Shown here: positions 36,068 through 44,624 of the stretch, piece by piece
Layout: each line of letters opens with the position of its first letter
How positions within the stretch are numbered: position 1 is the first letter of the stretch
Assembly: GCF_009759665.1 (NCBI RefSeq)
Contig: NZ_WQNE01000019.1
Coordinates: 62,001-126,000, forward strand
DNA from: Bradyrhizobium cajani
GTDB lineage: Bacteria; Pseudomonadota; Alphaproteobacteria; Rhizobiales; Xanthobacteraceae
Direction: 5' to 3'
Length of the DNA: 64,000 nt
The notes under the pieces: generated by a model
The model's input: only the letters and a program-made list of their open reading frames with translations
Databases searched by the model: none
What the model was told of the DNA's origin: nothing
Made by a program: the position numbers and the translations under genes

Positions 36068-36313
36068 ATGCTTGCAAATCGCCGGAGAAGCGAACGTCGG
36101 GTGTGCAGCCGGCTCGCCAAGATTCATTTTGGCGCGGGCTCGCTGCCGAGGGACTGCACGATCACGGATATCTCGGATGGGGGCGTGAAGGTGGTGGCGG
36201 AATTCCTGGAAGTGCCACCGCAATTCACCATCATCTTCGCACCGGATTATTCCCGCCAGTGCCGCCTGCGCTGGCGCATCGGCTGCGAATTCGGTGCTGA
36301 ATTCACCGATTGA
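36068..36313 (+). CDS. PilZ-domain protein
   Basis: An 81-residue single-domain PilZ protein, expected to bind cyclic di-GMP. The two binding motifs are seen: RRRSERR near the N-terminus and DISDGGVKV in the middle. No other domain is present, so it would act through partners. It lies immediately before the Tad-pilus gene tadD, 79 bases away and on the same strand, which fits a role in surface attachment, but this is only a positional link. Confidence 0.88.
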   Translation: MLANRRRSERRVCSRLAKIHFGAGSLPRDCTITDISDGGVKVVAEFLEVPPQFTIIFAPDYSRQCRLRWRIGCEFGAEFTD

Positions 36314-36392
36314 GCCGGACGGGCGACGTCCCTTAACGGGACTTTAGCGTTAATCGGTAAGCATCTCTGATCTGTTGCCGAGTGATCAGAGT

Positions 36393-37166
36393 ATGTCCAA
36401 GCGTTCGTCCCTTGCCTTTCCCCCGGCGAGATTGCTGCTTCCCGCGCTCCTGGTGCTCGTCCTCGGTGGTTGCCAGACCACGAGCCTGGAGGACGTGACC
36501 GGCGCGCTCGGCGGCAAATCGGAAACCGCCGCCAAGGCCGACAGCAAGCCGGACATGGACGGCTTGCGCGAGCGCTACCGCGCCAAGCCCGGTGATCCCA
36601 ACGTCGCGCTCGAATACGGCAAGGCGCTGCGCGAGACCGGCCAGCGCGCGCAGGCCGTCGCGGTGCTGGAGCAGGCCGTGCTCAACCATCCCAGCAACAA
36701 GGCGCTGCTCGCCGGCTACGGCCGTGCGCTCGCCGACAACGGCAATTTCCAGCAGGCCTTCGATGTGCTCAGCCGCGCGCATACGCCGGAAGATCCGGAC
36801 TGGCGCATCCTGTCGGCGCAGGGCGCAGCGCTCGACCAGCTCGGCCGCAACGAGGAGGCGCAGCAATATTACGCCAGCGCGCTGAAGATCGTGCCCGACG
36901 AGCCGACCGTGCTGTCCAATCTCGGCCTGTCCTATATGCTGCAAAACAATCTGTCGAAGGCCGAACAGGTGCTCGGCCGCGCCTATCAGCGCAATCAGAA
37001 CGATGCGCGGGTCCGCGCCAATCTCGCGCTCGTGCTGGGATTGCAGGGCCGCGAGTCCGAGGCCGAAATCCTCGTGAAGGCAGATTTGCCGCCGGATCAG
37101 GCCGCGGCCAAAGTTGCGGCGTTGCGCCAGGTGCTGGCGAAGAAACAGCAAAGGACGGACAAATAG
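36393..37166 (+). CDS. tadD: Tad pilus assembly lipoprotein TadD-like (tetratricopeptide)
   Basis: A 257-residue lipoprotein with lipobox LVLGGC and several tetratricopeptide repeats (for example NVALEYGKALRETGQRAQAV, and RNEEAQQYYASALKIVPDEP). TadD proteins act in assembly or stability of the Tad/Flp pilus machine. Start ATG 36393 (a TTG at 36375 also exists). It reads towards the convergent cpaE, with 34 bases between the stops. The TPR lipoprotein type is certain; the Tad assignment rests on the neighbouring cpa genes. Confidence 0.82.
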   Translation: MSKRSSLAFPPARLLLPALLVLVLGGCQTTSLEDVTGALGGKSETAAKADSKPDMDGLRERYRAKPGDPNVALEYGKALRETGQRAQAVAVLEQAVLNHPSNKALLAGYGRALADNGNFQQAFDVLSRAHTPEDPDWRILSAQGAALDQLGRNEEAQQYYASALKIVPDEPTVLSNLGLSYMLQNNLSKAEQVLGRAYQRNQNDARVRANLALVLGLQGRESEAEILVKADLPPDQAAAKVAALRQVLAKKQQRTDK

Positions 37167-37200
37167 TCCGCCCTCTTTCGATCTTTGCGATTCCCGATCT

Positions 37201-38490
37201 TTAAGACGCCTTGCGATGCGGGGCTGAGCCGCGCCCCGACCTGCCCTTCAGCTTCTTCAGCAGCGGTCCGAGCAGCGAGCGTTTCGGCTTCTTCACCTCG
37301 CCGCGCCCGGCGAGACGGTTCGCCATGGTCTGAAACAGCTCGGTGGTGCGGTGGCTCTTGGAGACCTCCGCGATCATCTGCCCGTTATTGGCGGCGGTCG
37401 AGAACAGCTTCGAATCGAACGGGATCACCGCGATCGGCTGGCTCTCCATCGTCTTGGCGAACGCCTTGACCTCGATCTCCGCACGCTTGTGCATGCCGAC
37501 CTGGTTGAGACAATAGAGCGGCGGCCGGTCGTTCGGCCGCGCCGCCTTGAGCACGCTCAGCATGTTCTTGGTGTTGCGCAAATTGGCGAGATCGGGCTCG
37601 GCCACGATCACGATGTCGTCGGCGTTGACCAGCGCGCGCCGCGTCCAGCCCGACCATTGATGAGGGACGTCGAGCACGATGCAGGGCGTGGTCATACGCA
37701 ACGTGTCGAAGATCGCGTCAAACGCTTCGGCGCCGAAATCGTAGACACGGTCGAGCGTCGCGGGCGCGGCCAGCAGGCTGAGCCGCTCGGTGCATTTGGC
37801 GAGCAGGCGCTCCATCAACGCCGTGTCCGGCCTGTCTTGCGACAGTACCGCGTTGGCGATGCCCTGCGCGGGGTCCTGGTTGTAGTCGAGGCCCGCGGTG
37901 CCGAAGGCGAGGTCGAGATCGATCACGACGGAATCGAGCGCAAGGTCGCGCGCGATGGTCCAGGCCACGTTGTGCGCGACGGTGGAGGCGCCGACGCCGC
38001 CCTTGGCGCCGACCACCGCGATGACGCGGCCGGTGATGATGGCCTCCGAGGCCGAGAACAGGCTGCAGATCGAGCGGACCACGTCGAGGGTTTCGACCGG
38101 TCCCACCACGTAATCGTTGACGCCGCGGCGCACCAGCTCGCGATAGGGCGCCGTGTCGTTGGGATTGCCGATCACGACCACGCGGGTGCCGGGATCGCAG
38201 ACGCCGGCGAGGTCGTCGAGCCCTTCGAGAATGTCGCGCGTGCCGTCGGACTCGATCACGATGACGTTCGGCGTCGGCATCGTCTCATAGACTTCGATTG
38301 CCGCGGCAAGACCGCCGTCCCTGGCGGTGAGATGCGCCTTGGCGAGACGGCGATCCTGGCCAGCCGCGGTCACCGCGGCGAGCGTCTGCTCGGTCTCGCA
38401 AAATGCCTGCACCGAGATGCGAGGCACCGGCGCAATGTGTTCCTCGGGGTGCCGCGGATCGTCCGCTTCTTCGTCGTGGAAGCCTGTCAT
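37201..38490 (-). CDS. cpaE: Tad pilus localization ATPase CpaE/TadZ
   Basis: ParA/MinD-superfamily ATPase that directs the Tad/Flp pilus machine to the pole. The 429-residue protein starts MTGFHDEEAD; an N-terminal degenerate receiver-like domain (about residues 25-150, ISVQAFCETEQTLAAV ... VIVIESDG) precedes the ATPase domain. The Walker A is atypical, VVGAKGGVGASTVAHN, with Ala in place of the usual Lys, as in CpaE proteins. ATG 38490 overlaps the cpaD stop. It ends with a basic tail. Confidence 0.92.
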   Translation of the reverse strand: MTGFHDEEADDPRHPEEHIAPVPRISVQAFCETEQTLAAVTAAGQDRRLAKAHLTARDGGLAAAIEVYETMPTPNVIVIESDGTRDILEGLDDLAGVCDPGTRVVVIGNPNDTAPYRELVRRGVNDYVVGPVETLDVVRSICSLFSASEAIITGRVIAVVGAKGGVGASTVAHNVAWTIARDLALDSVVIDLDLAFGTAGLDYNQDPAQGIANAVLSQDRPDTALMERLLAKCTERLSLLAAPATLDRVYDFGAEAFDAIFDTLRMTTPCIVLDVPHQWSGWTRRALVNADDIVIVAEPDLANLRNTKNMLSVLKAARPNDRPPLYCLNQVGMHKRAEIEVKAFAKTMESQPIAVIPFDSKLFSTAANNGQMIAEVSKSHRTTELFQTMANRLAGRGEVKKPKRSLLGPLLKKLKGRSGRGSAPHRKAS

Positions 38491-39221
38491 TTGCCTGTGT
38501 CGCTGAGTTTGGCCTTCTCGGCTTCGGGATAGGTGGTCGTCGTGGTCGTGCCCTTGCGGTAGCGCTCGAAGGCGATGTCGCGCCGCGCGGTATAGGCGGG
38601 CGTCTCGGCCCGCGGCTGCTCGAGATCGGCGGGGTTGTCGATCATCGCGGCGAGATTGCGCTGGCTGGCGCAGCCGAGATTGAAGTACGGCCGGTTCTCG
38701 TTGTAGCCGGGGTCGAGGATGTTCGGACCGACGTCTTCCGGCCACAGCCCGCAGGGGCCGGCCACCGCGGCGATTTTTGAATAACTCAGCCGGATCGTCG
38801 GCAGCAGTCCGGGATCCTCCGGGCGATAGGGATGCCGGACGACGGCGCGCGACGGCACACCGCCGGATGCGAGAACGGAACGGATTTCCTGATAGGTCGC
38901 CGTCGCCGCGCGCGAATTCGCGGTGTCGACGGGCACGTCGACGACGACGGAGCCGGTGCCTTCGCGCACCCAGTCCCGGGCAATGCCCGCGACGTCCGCG
39001 TGCTGCGCGGCCGACAGGCCGCCGCGCGCCTTGCCGACGAAGATGACGATCGAGCGCTTGCCTTCCTGCACTGCGATCGGGTGGCGCTGGCGATAGTCGG
39101 TCGGCACCGTCTGGGTGACGATCTCGCCGGTGGTGTTGCAGGCGCCGAGCATGACGGAGAGCCCCGTCAGTGCCAGTGCGATCCGCAGGTTGCGACGTCG
39201 ATCGGCGATCGTCTTCGTCAT
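38487..39221 (-). CDS. cpaD: Pilus biogenesis lipoprotein CpaD
   Basis: Outer-membrane lipoprotein of the Tad/Flp secretion apparatus. From ATG 39221 the protein has 244 residues; the lipobox VMLGAC follows a hydrophobic segment. The C-terminal region has PYFNLGCASQRNLAAMIDNPADLEQPR, the CpaD family signature. The open frame extends further upstream but those residues are not family-like. It is the third of four genes reading cpaB-cpaC-cpaD-cpaE. Confidence 0.92.
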   Translation of the reverse strand: MTKTIADRRRNLRIALALTGLSVMLGACNTTGEIVTQTVPTDYRQRHPIAVQEGKRSIVIFVGKARGGLSAAQHADVAGIARDWVREGTGSVVVDVPVDTANSRAATATYQEIRSVLASGGVPSRAVVRHPYRPEDPGLLPTIRLSYSKIAAVAGPCGLWPEDVGPNILDPGYNENRPYFNLGCASQRNLAAMIDNPADLEQPRAETPAYTARRDIAFERYRKGTTTTTTYPEAEKAKLSDTGK

Positions 39222-39273
39222 CGCTTGGTCCCCTCTTGCCCCGTTTCTTGCCCCGTTCCCCAAACCGTCCGTC

Positions 39274-40791
39274 TCAGTCGATGATGAAGCCGAAATCGCC
39301 GCGGATACCGTCGATCGGATCGACGCGCCGCGCGATGCCATAGAGGCGGTTCATGCGGCCGAGCAGCGCCGTCTGCGCGTCCGAGGCCGGCGCAAAGCCG
39401 TCGTCGGGCCGCGACAATTCCTTCTGGGCGACCGCGCGCACCACATAGGGCGTCACGATCACCATCAGCTCGGTCTCGTTGTTGACGAAGTCCTGGCTGC
39501 GGAACAACGCACCGATGATCGGCACCTGGTCGACGCCGGGCAGGCCATTGATCGCCTGCTTGGTCTGCTGCTGGATCAGGCCGGCCATCGCCATCGAGCC
39601 GCCGGAGGGAATTTCCAGCGTGGTCTCGGCGCGGCGGGTCTGGATCGAAGGGATGGTGATCGAGCTGGTCGAGGTCGAGGACACCGCCTGGGTCACGGAG
39701 ATGGCGTTCTGGCTTGACAGCTCCGAAACCTCGGTCATCACCCGCAGGCTGATGCGGCCTTCGCTGAGCACGACCGGGGTGAAGTTCAGCGAGATGCCGA
39801 ACTTCTTGTAGGTGATCTGAGTGGTACAGACGTGGGTGACCGGATCGCAGGAATAGCCTGCGGGGATCGGGAATTCGCCGCCGGCGATGAAGGTGGCGGA
39901 TTCGCCCGAGATCGCGGTCAGACTCGGCTCGGCGAGCGTGCGCATCACGCCGGCGCTTTCCATCGCGCGCATCGTTGCGCTGACCGTGGCGACGCCCTTG
40001 GCAAGGCCGGCAACGCCAAGCCCGTTGCTGCTGACGAGCGGCCCGCCGGAGACGGAGAATGGGTTGGAATTGTTGAAGTTCACGACCGCCGTGCCGGCGT
40101 TCAGGCTGGCGCTGAGATCGACGCCGAGCTGCTTGACGATGTCGCGGCGTACTTCGCCGACGACGACCTTGAGCATCACCTGGTCGCGGCCGCGCACGAC
40201 GATGTTGTTGACGACCTTGTCGTTGCCGCCGACGAGTTTCGCGGCGACTTCCCCGGCCTGCTGGGCCTCGACCGGGCTCGACACCGAGCCGGTCAGCATC
40301 ACGCTGTCGCCGACGCCTTCGATCTGCACGCCCGGCAGCGACTGGCGCAGCGCCGCGCGCATGCCGTTGAGGTCGCGCTTGACCGCGATGTCGTAGGAGG
40401 CGACCTGCTGGCCGTCGGCGGTGAAGAACACGACGTTGGTCTGGCCGACCTGGCCGCCGATGATATAGGCGCGCTGGGCCGAGCGGATCACCGCATTGGC
40501 GATCTTGGGATCGGCCACCAGCACGTCCTTGACCTCGCGCGGCAGGTCGATGACGACGGACTTGCCGACGCCGAGCGACAGGAAGCGCGTGCGGGCCGGC
40601 GCGATCGACGCGACCGGCGCCACGCCGAGATCCGGCGCCTGCATCGGCGCCTGATCCCCCACCGGCGCATCGGCGGCGCTGACGAAGTCGGGGACTGCGA
40701 GCAGTCCCAGCATCAGCATCGTCCCCGTCCAGAACGAGCGCGCGCGCTTCCCCCGAATGCGCAGGCCCGTCCGATCATCCCCGTAGTTCAT
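39274..40791 (-). CDS. cpaC: Tad pilus secretin CpaC/RcpA
   Basis: Outer-membrane secretin through which the pilus passes. The 505-residue protein has a signal peptide (FWTGTMLMLGLLAVPDFVSAA), an N-terminal domain with FLSLGVGKSVVIDLP, a BON-like segment (QIEGVGDSVMLTGSVSSP) and the secretin core with AEPSLTAISGESATFIAGGE and LRVMTEVSELSS, then VPIIGALFRSQDFVNNETELMVIVTPYVV, a secretin hallmark. It lies 13 bases from the cpaB stop. Confidence 0.95.
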   Translation of the reverse strand: MNYGDDRTGLRIRGKRARSFWTGTMLMLGLLAVPDFVSAADAPVGDQAPMQAPDLGVAPVASIAPARTRFLSLGVGKSVVIDLPREVKDVLVADPKIANAVIRSAQRAYIIGGQVGQTNVVFFTADGQQVASYDIAVKRDLNGMRAALRQSLPGVQIEGVGDSVMLTGSVSSPVEAQQAGEVAAKLVGGNDKVVNNIVVRGRDQVMLKVVVGEVRRDIVKQLGVDLSASLNAGTAVVNFNNSNPFSVSGGPLVSSNGLGVAGLAKGVATVSATMRAMESAGVMRTLAEPSLTAISGESATFIAGGEFPIPAGYSCDPVTHVCTTQITYKKFGISLNFTPVVLSEGRISLRVMTEVSELSSQNAISVTQAVSSTSTSSITIPSIQTRRAETTLEIPSGGSMAMAGLIQQQTKQAINGLPGVDQVPIIGALFRSQDFVNNETELMVIVTPYVVRAVAQKELSRPDDGFAPASDAQTALLGRMNRLYGIARRVDPIDGIRGDFGFIID

Positions 40792-40804
40792 ACTATCCCC
40801 ATCA

Positions 40805-41617
40805 TCACTTCTGTGACGTCAGTTGCCGCACCTGCACGCCGTAGCGGATCACGTTGATTCCGCCGGATCGCTTGACCGCCTGGTCCTCGATCGTGAGTTC
40901 TGTTGCGTTGACATCGACGATGCTGCGCAGCGCGAGCTGGAGCGTTCCGCCCTGGCGCGCGGCCGACAGCGTCGCGACCTGGTCGGGCTTGAGCTCGAGC
41001 GTGACGGTCTTGCCGATCACGGCGGTCTGGCCGTCTTTTTCCTTCGGCGCCTGGTCGATCGCGAGCACGCGTATGTTGGTCAGGATGATCTCGGACAGGA
41101 TGAGGTCGTTGCCGCCGGTCGGGCCGTTGGTGTCGGGATTCTTCAGGCGGCGGGTCAGCACGATGTCGACGCGGTCGTTCGGCAGGATGAAGCCGCCGGC
41201 GGCCGTTTCGGCTGAAATCTCGGTGGAGACAGCCCGCATGCCCGACGGCAAAATTGCGGCCATGAAGCCCGAGCCGTCCGCCTTGACCAGCTTCTGATCG
41301 CGGATCGGTTCGCCCTGCATCAACGGCACCCGCGCGATCGAGCCCGCGATCTGGGTCTGTGCCTCGGGCCTGCTGTCGCGGCGGATGAAGGCGCTGCTCG
41401 CCGTCGCCGCCGGCCAGGCCTGCCATTGCAGGTCCTCAGGCTTCACAGCCTGGCCTAGCTGTATGTCGTTCTTGGCGATGAGAATCTCGATCGTCGGCAG
41501 CTTCTCGGCGACGGGAAGCGCGGGCGCGGGCTTGTTGTCAAAGCCGCTCGCCAGATACGCGGCGACGCCGCCTGCGCCCAGCGCGATGACGAGTACGACG
41601 ATGCGTGCGGTGTTCAT
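40805..41617 (-). CDS. cpaB: Flp pilus assembly protein CpaB/RcpC
   Basis: Periplasmic SAF-domain protein of the Tad apparatus, anchored by an N-terminal membrane segment (IVVLVIALGAGGVAAYLAS). The 270 residues include the SAF-like core with PTIEILIAKNDIQLGQAVKPEDLQW and the family block AVSTEISAETAAGGFILPNDRVDIVLTRR. It opens the four-gene cpa row; its promoter should lie in the 41618-41982 region. Confidence 0.92.
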   Translation of the reverse strand: MNTARIVVLVIALGAGGVAAYLASGFDNKPAPALPVAEKLPTIEILIAKNDIQLGQAVKPEDLQWQAWPAATASSAFIRRDSRPEAQTQIAGSIARVPLMQGEPIRDQKLVKADGSGFMAAILPSGMRAVSTEISAETAAGGFILPNDRVDIVLTRRLKNPDTNGPTGGNDLILSEIILTNIRVLAIDQAPKEKDGQTAVIGKTVTLELKPDQVATLSAARQGGTLQLALRSIVDVNATELTIEDQAVKRSGGINVIRYGVQVRQLTSQK

Positions 41618-41886
41618 ACGCTTCTACTCTTACGCGGGGCACTCGAACCGCACGTAGCGGGTTCCCCTGCGTCGATGAGTAGGGAGTAAAAGTATAAGGG
41701 GTGTTGCGAGGCCGAATGTGGTGGCCGGTCGCGATGCTGGTTTTCGGCAGATGGTGAACGCGGCGTTAGCCGGTCGGCCAGCGGCCCCCGTAGATTCACG
41801 TAAGCCGGCAGCCGCGCGCGGAGGCGGCGCGGGGCGTCATGGTGAACGGGTGGTTAGTAGCGGGCGCGCAGTGTTTCCATTGATGT
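41618..41886. other. Upstream region of the cpa row
   Basis: With the palindrome beyond it, this makes a gap of 365 bases between cpaB and gshB. I see no gene. Short runs such as TAAAAGTATAAGGGGTGT near 41687-41704 are AT-rich, suggesting the cpaB promoter lies here, but no confident -35/-10 pair was found. An open frame at 41796-42032 is produced by the palindrome and is not a gene. Confidence 0.4.
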
Positions 41887-41972
41887 CGTAGCCCGGATGG
41901 AGCGCAGCGCAATCCGGGACCACGAGGCGCGCTGTGAGATCTCGGATTGCGCTGCGCTCCATCCGGGCTACG
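41887..41972. repeat. Palindromic repeat, CGTAGCCCGGATGG family
   Basis: Inverted repeat CGTAGCCCGGATGGAGCGCA ... TGCGCTCCATCCGGGCTACG, near-perfect over about 35 bases each side. It sits at the 3' end of gshB. A second copy is at 45867-45954. Confidence 0.92.
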
Positions 41973-41982
41973 GGACCGGCGC

Positions 41983-42927
41983 TTACTTCGCCCGCTTCTG
42001 TTCGATCGCGTCCCAGACCTTGGCTGCCACATCCGGCCCGCCGAGCCGCGCGATGGCGCGGATGCCGGTCGGCGAGGTCACGTTGATCTCGGTGAGGTTG
42101 CCGTTGATGACGTCGATGCCGACGAACAGGAGGCCGCGCTCGCGCAGCGCCGGCCCGACCGTCGTGCAGATCTCGCGTTCGCGCGGAGTGAGCTCGGTCT
42201 CCTGCGCCGCGCCGCCGCGCACCATGTTGGAGCGGAGGTCGTCCGCGGCGGGCACGCGGTTCACCGCGCCGGCGAACTCGCCGTTGACGAGGATGATGCG
42301 CTTGTCGCCGTGCTTCACCTCGGGGATAAACTGCTGGATCACCCAGGGCTCCTTGAAGGTGACCGAGAACATGTCGAACAGCGAGCCGAAATTCATGTCC
42401 TGCGGCATCACGCGGAACACCGCGGCGCCGCCATGGCCGTGCAGCGGCTTCATCACCACGGCGCCGTGCCTGTCGCGGAATGCGTTGATCTCGTCCAGGT
42501 CGCGCGAGATCAGGGTCGGCGGCATCAGCTGCGGAAAGTTCATCACGAACAGCTTTTCCGGCGCGTTGCGCACCGAGGCCGGGTCGTTGACGACCAGCGT
42601 CTTCGGGTGGATGCGCTCCAGAAAATGGGTCGAGGTGATGTAGGCGAGGTCGAATGGCGGATCCTGGCGGAGCAAGATCACGTCGAAGCCATTGAGCGCC
42701 TCGCGCCTGGGCTCGCCGAGGGTGAAATGGTCGCCAGACTCGTCGCGCACGGTGAGGAGCTGGACGGGAGCCACGATCTCGTCGCCGACCATCGAGAGCT
42801 TGTCCGGCGTGTAATAGGACAGGCCGTGGCCGCGCTTCTGCGCCTCCAGAAGCAGCGCAAAGGTGGAATCACCCTTGATGTTGATGCGGGCGATGGGATC
42901 CATCTGGACGGCGACGTTCAGTTTCAT
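41983..42927 (-). CDS. gshB: Glutathione synthase
   Basis: ATP-grasp ligase joining glycine to gamma-glutamylcysteine. The 314-residue protein starts MKLNVAVQMDPIARINIKGD, with LLRQDPPFDLAYITSTHFLE, KPLHGHGGAAVFR and the C-terminal NVTSPTGIRAI, all GshB signatures. Start ATG 42927; the open frame upstream is ignored. It follows yraN and rsmI. Confidence 0.97.
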   Translation of the reverse strand: MKLNVAVQMDPIARINIKGDSTFALLLEAQKRGHGLSYYTPDKLSMVGDEIVAPVQLLTVRDESGDHFTLGEPRREALNGFDVILLRQDPPFDLAYITSTHFLERIHPKTLVVNDPASVRNAPEKLFVMNFPQLMPPTLISRDLDEINAFRDRHGAVVMKPLHGHGGAAVFRVMPQDMNFGSLFDMFSVTFKEPWVIQQFIPEVKHGDKRIILVNGEFAGAVNRVPAADDLRSNMVRGGAAQETELTPREREICTTVGPALRERGLLFVGIDVINGNLTEINVTSPTGIRAIARLGGPDVAAKVWDAIEQKRAK

Positions 42928-42937
42928 GGTCTGCCTT

Positions 42938-43339
42938 TCAGGTCGAGGCGTCGAATGCCGCCAACACATGGCGCGGAAGTGATCGCGGCGCAATCAGCAT
43001 GGCGTCGAATCGTAGTTCGAATTCGGCATGCTCGGGATGCGCCACGAGCCAGCCTTGCGCGGCGTTGACGATGCGCTGCTGCTGGCGCGGCGTCACGGCA
43101 AAGGCGGCGTCATCCAGCGTCGCGCGCGCCTTGACCTCGACGAAGGCGATCAAATTGCGGCGGCGCGCCACGATGTCGATCTCGCCATGCGGCGTGCGGT
43201 AGCGCTTGGCCAGGATACGATAGCCCTTGGCCATGAGATAGGCGGCGGCGCGGCTCTCGGCGGAGATGCCGGTGCGGAACGCGGCGACGCGGTCGGGCGA
43301 GGCGACCCTCGGTTCCGTCGTTCCCTCAGTCTTCGCCAT
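42938..43339 (-). CDS. yraN: YraN family (UPF0102) nuclease-like protein
   Basis: A 133-residue protein of the UPF0102 family, which has a restriction-endonuclease-like (Holliday-resolvase type) fold. The core AAAYLMAKGYRILAKRYRTPHGEIDIVARRRNLIAFVEVKARA holds the conserved Glu-Asp and Glu-x-Lys catalytic-type residues. Start ATG 43339 overlaps the rsmI stop by 14 bases. Its biochemical role is unproven. Confidence 0.93.
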   Translation of the reverse strand: MAKTEGTTEPRVASPDRVAAFRTGISAESRAAAYLMAKGYRILAKRYRTPHGEIDIVARRRNLIAFVEVKARATLDDAAFAVTPRQQQRIVNAAQGWLVAHPEHAEFELRFDAMLIAPRSLPRHVLAAFDAST

Positions 43340-44276
43340 CGTCGCCCCGCAGGTCTTTCGCGAGCTCGAGCGCGCGGGCATAGACCTCGCGGCGCGGCCG
43401 GCCCGACAGCGCGACCGCATGCGCGACGGCATCCTTGACGCTGTGCGCGGCGAGCTGCTGACGCAGCAGATCGTCCAGCGCATCCGATGTCAGCACCTCG
43501 GCGTCCGCCGGGGGCGGGCCGATCACCAGCACGAACTCGCCGCGCGTCTCCAGCGCAGCTGCGTCGCGCGCCAGCTCGCGCAATGTGGCGCGCGAGATTT
43601 CCTCGTGCAGTTTCGTGAGCTCGCGGCAGATCGCGGCTTCACGCGTCCCCATGATCTCGGCGAGTTCGGCAAGGGTATCCTGCACGCGGTTGCCGGATTC
43701 GAACATCACCAGCGTCGCATCGATGCGGGCGAGCTCGGCAAGGCGCGATTTTCGCGCGGCCGATTTCGCCGGCAGAAAGCCCTCGAAGAAGAAGCGGTCG
43801 GTCGGCAGCGCCGCCACCGACAGCGCCGCCAGCACGGAGGACGGGCCGGGCAGCGCATAGACGGCGTGGCCGGCGGCGCAGACCTCGCGCACCAGCTTGA
43901 AGCCGGGATCGGAGATCAGCGGCGTGCCGGCATCCGAGACCAGCGCGACCGAGCCGCCCTGCGCCAGCGCCTCCAGGATCCTTGGACGCGCGGCTTCCGC
44001 GTTGTGCTCGTGATATGGCTTGAGCTGGGCTGCGATGGCGTAGCGCTCGGTCAGCCGGCGCGTGATGCGGGTATCCTCGCAGGCGATGACGTCGACGCCG
44101 GCCAGCGTCTGAAGCGCCCGCAGGGTGATGTCGCCGAGATTGCCGATCGGGGTTGCCACCAGATGGAGGCCCGGCGCTGCCTTCGCCGCCGCCAGGCGAT
44201 GGGCGTCGATCGAAAAACCGCGTGAGGCGGGGTCCGCATCTTCAGGCGTATTTATCGGGGCCGGCTTTGCGCGCAT
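43326..44276 (-). CDS. rsmI: 16S rRNA (cytidine-2'-O)-methyltransferase RsmI
   Basis: SAM-dependent tetrapyrrole-methylase-fold enzyme making 2'-O-methylcytidine in 16S rRNA. The 316 residues start in a short unique segment, then LVATPIGNLGDITLRAL, ACEDTRITRRL and GSVALVSDAGTPLISDPGFKLV, all family motifs. Start at 44276 (ATG, minus strand). Upstream lies the divergent lpoA-like gene, mirroring the rsmI-lpoA-yraN cluster of E. coli. Confidence 0.97.
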   Translation of the reverse strand: MRAKPAPINTPEDADPASRGFSIDAHRLAAAKAAPGLHLVATPIGNLGDITLRALQTLAGVDVIACEDTRITRRLTERYAIAAQLKPYHEHNAEAARPRILEALAQGGSVALVSDAGTPLISDPGFKLVREVCAAGHAVYALPGPSSVLAALSVAALPTDRFFFEGFLPAKSAARKSRLAELARIDATLVMFESGNRVQDTLAELAEIMGTREAAICRELTKLHEEISRATLRELARDAAALETRGEFVLVIGPPPADAEVLTSDALDDLLRQQLAAHSVKDAVAHAVALSGRPRREVYARALELAKDLRGDDGED

Positions 44277-44624
44277 AATGAGTTGAACTTAGGCATGATC
44301 CCTGGGACTGGGAACCGCTCCTCCGAAAAAGATCGCAGCGGGGCGAGTACCGAGTCGTGGGACGAGGACGGGAATGTGATCCATCCGGGGTCACATTCGG
44401 GAGGGACTGAAGCGTCAGCGCCATATTCAGGGCGGAAACGCCGCCTTGATGCGGGGGGACGGACGGCGAACAGCTGGCCAGGAACGGAGGGCGATCGCGT
44501 TAAGCGGTCATTATCCTTTTGTTTTGGTTAACTATTTGCCGACATTATGCCTGAATCCGCGGGTTGTGTCGCGGAATAGTTGTGGTGACGGGTCCGAACA
44601 GGGCTGGTCGAGAGAAGAGCTGCC
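44277..44624. other. Divergent region between rsmI and the LpoA-like gene
   Basis: A 348-base gap which should hold promoters for both genes. AT-rich stretches (TTAAGCGGTCATTATCC and GTTTTGGTTAACTATTTG, about 44500-44535) are the best candidate promoter region. The region starts with a partial GCATGATCC-type repeat fragment. No gene is supported; small open frames across it have no recognised features. Confidence 0.4.

Noticed and set aside
41796..42032. Open frame on the minus strand rich in Arg/Pro (SPDGAQRNPR type)
   Set aside because: It reads through the palindromic repeat at 41887-41972, and this kind of peptide is produced by that repeat family wherever it occurs.
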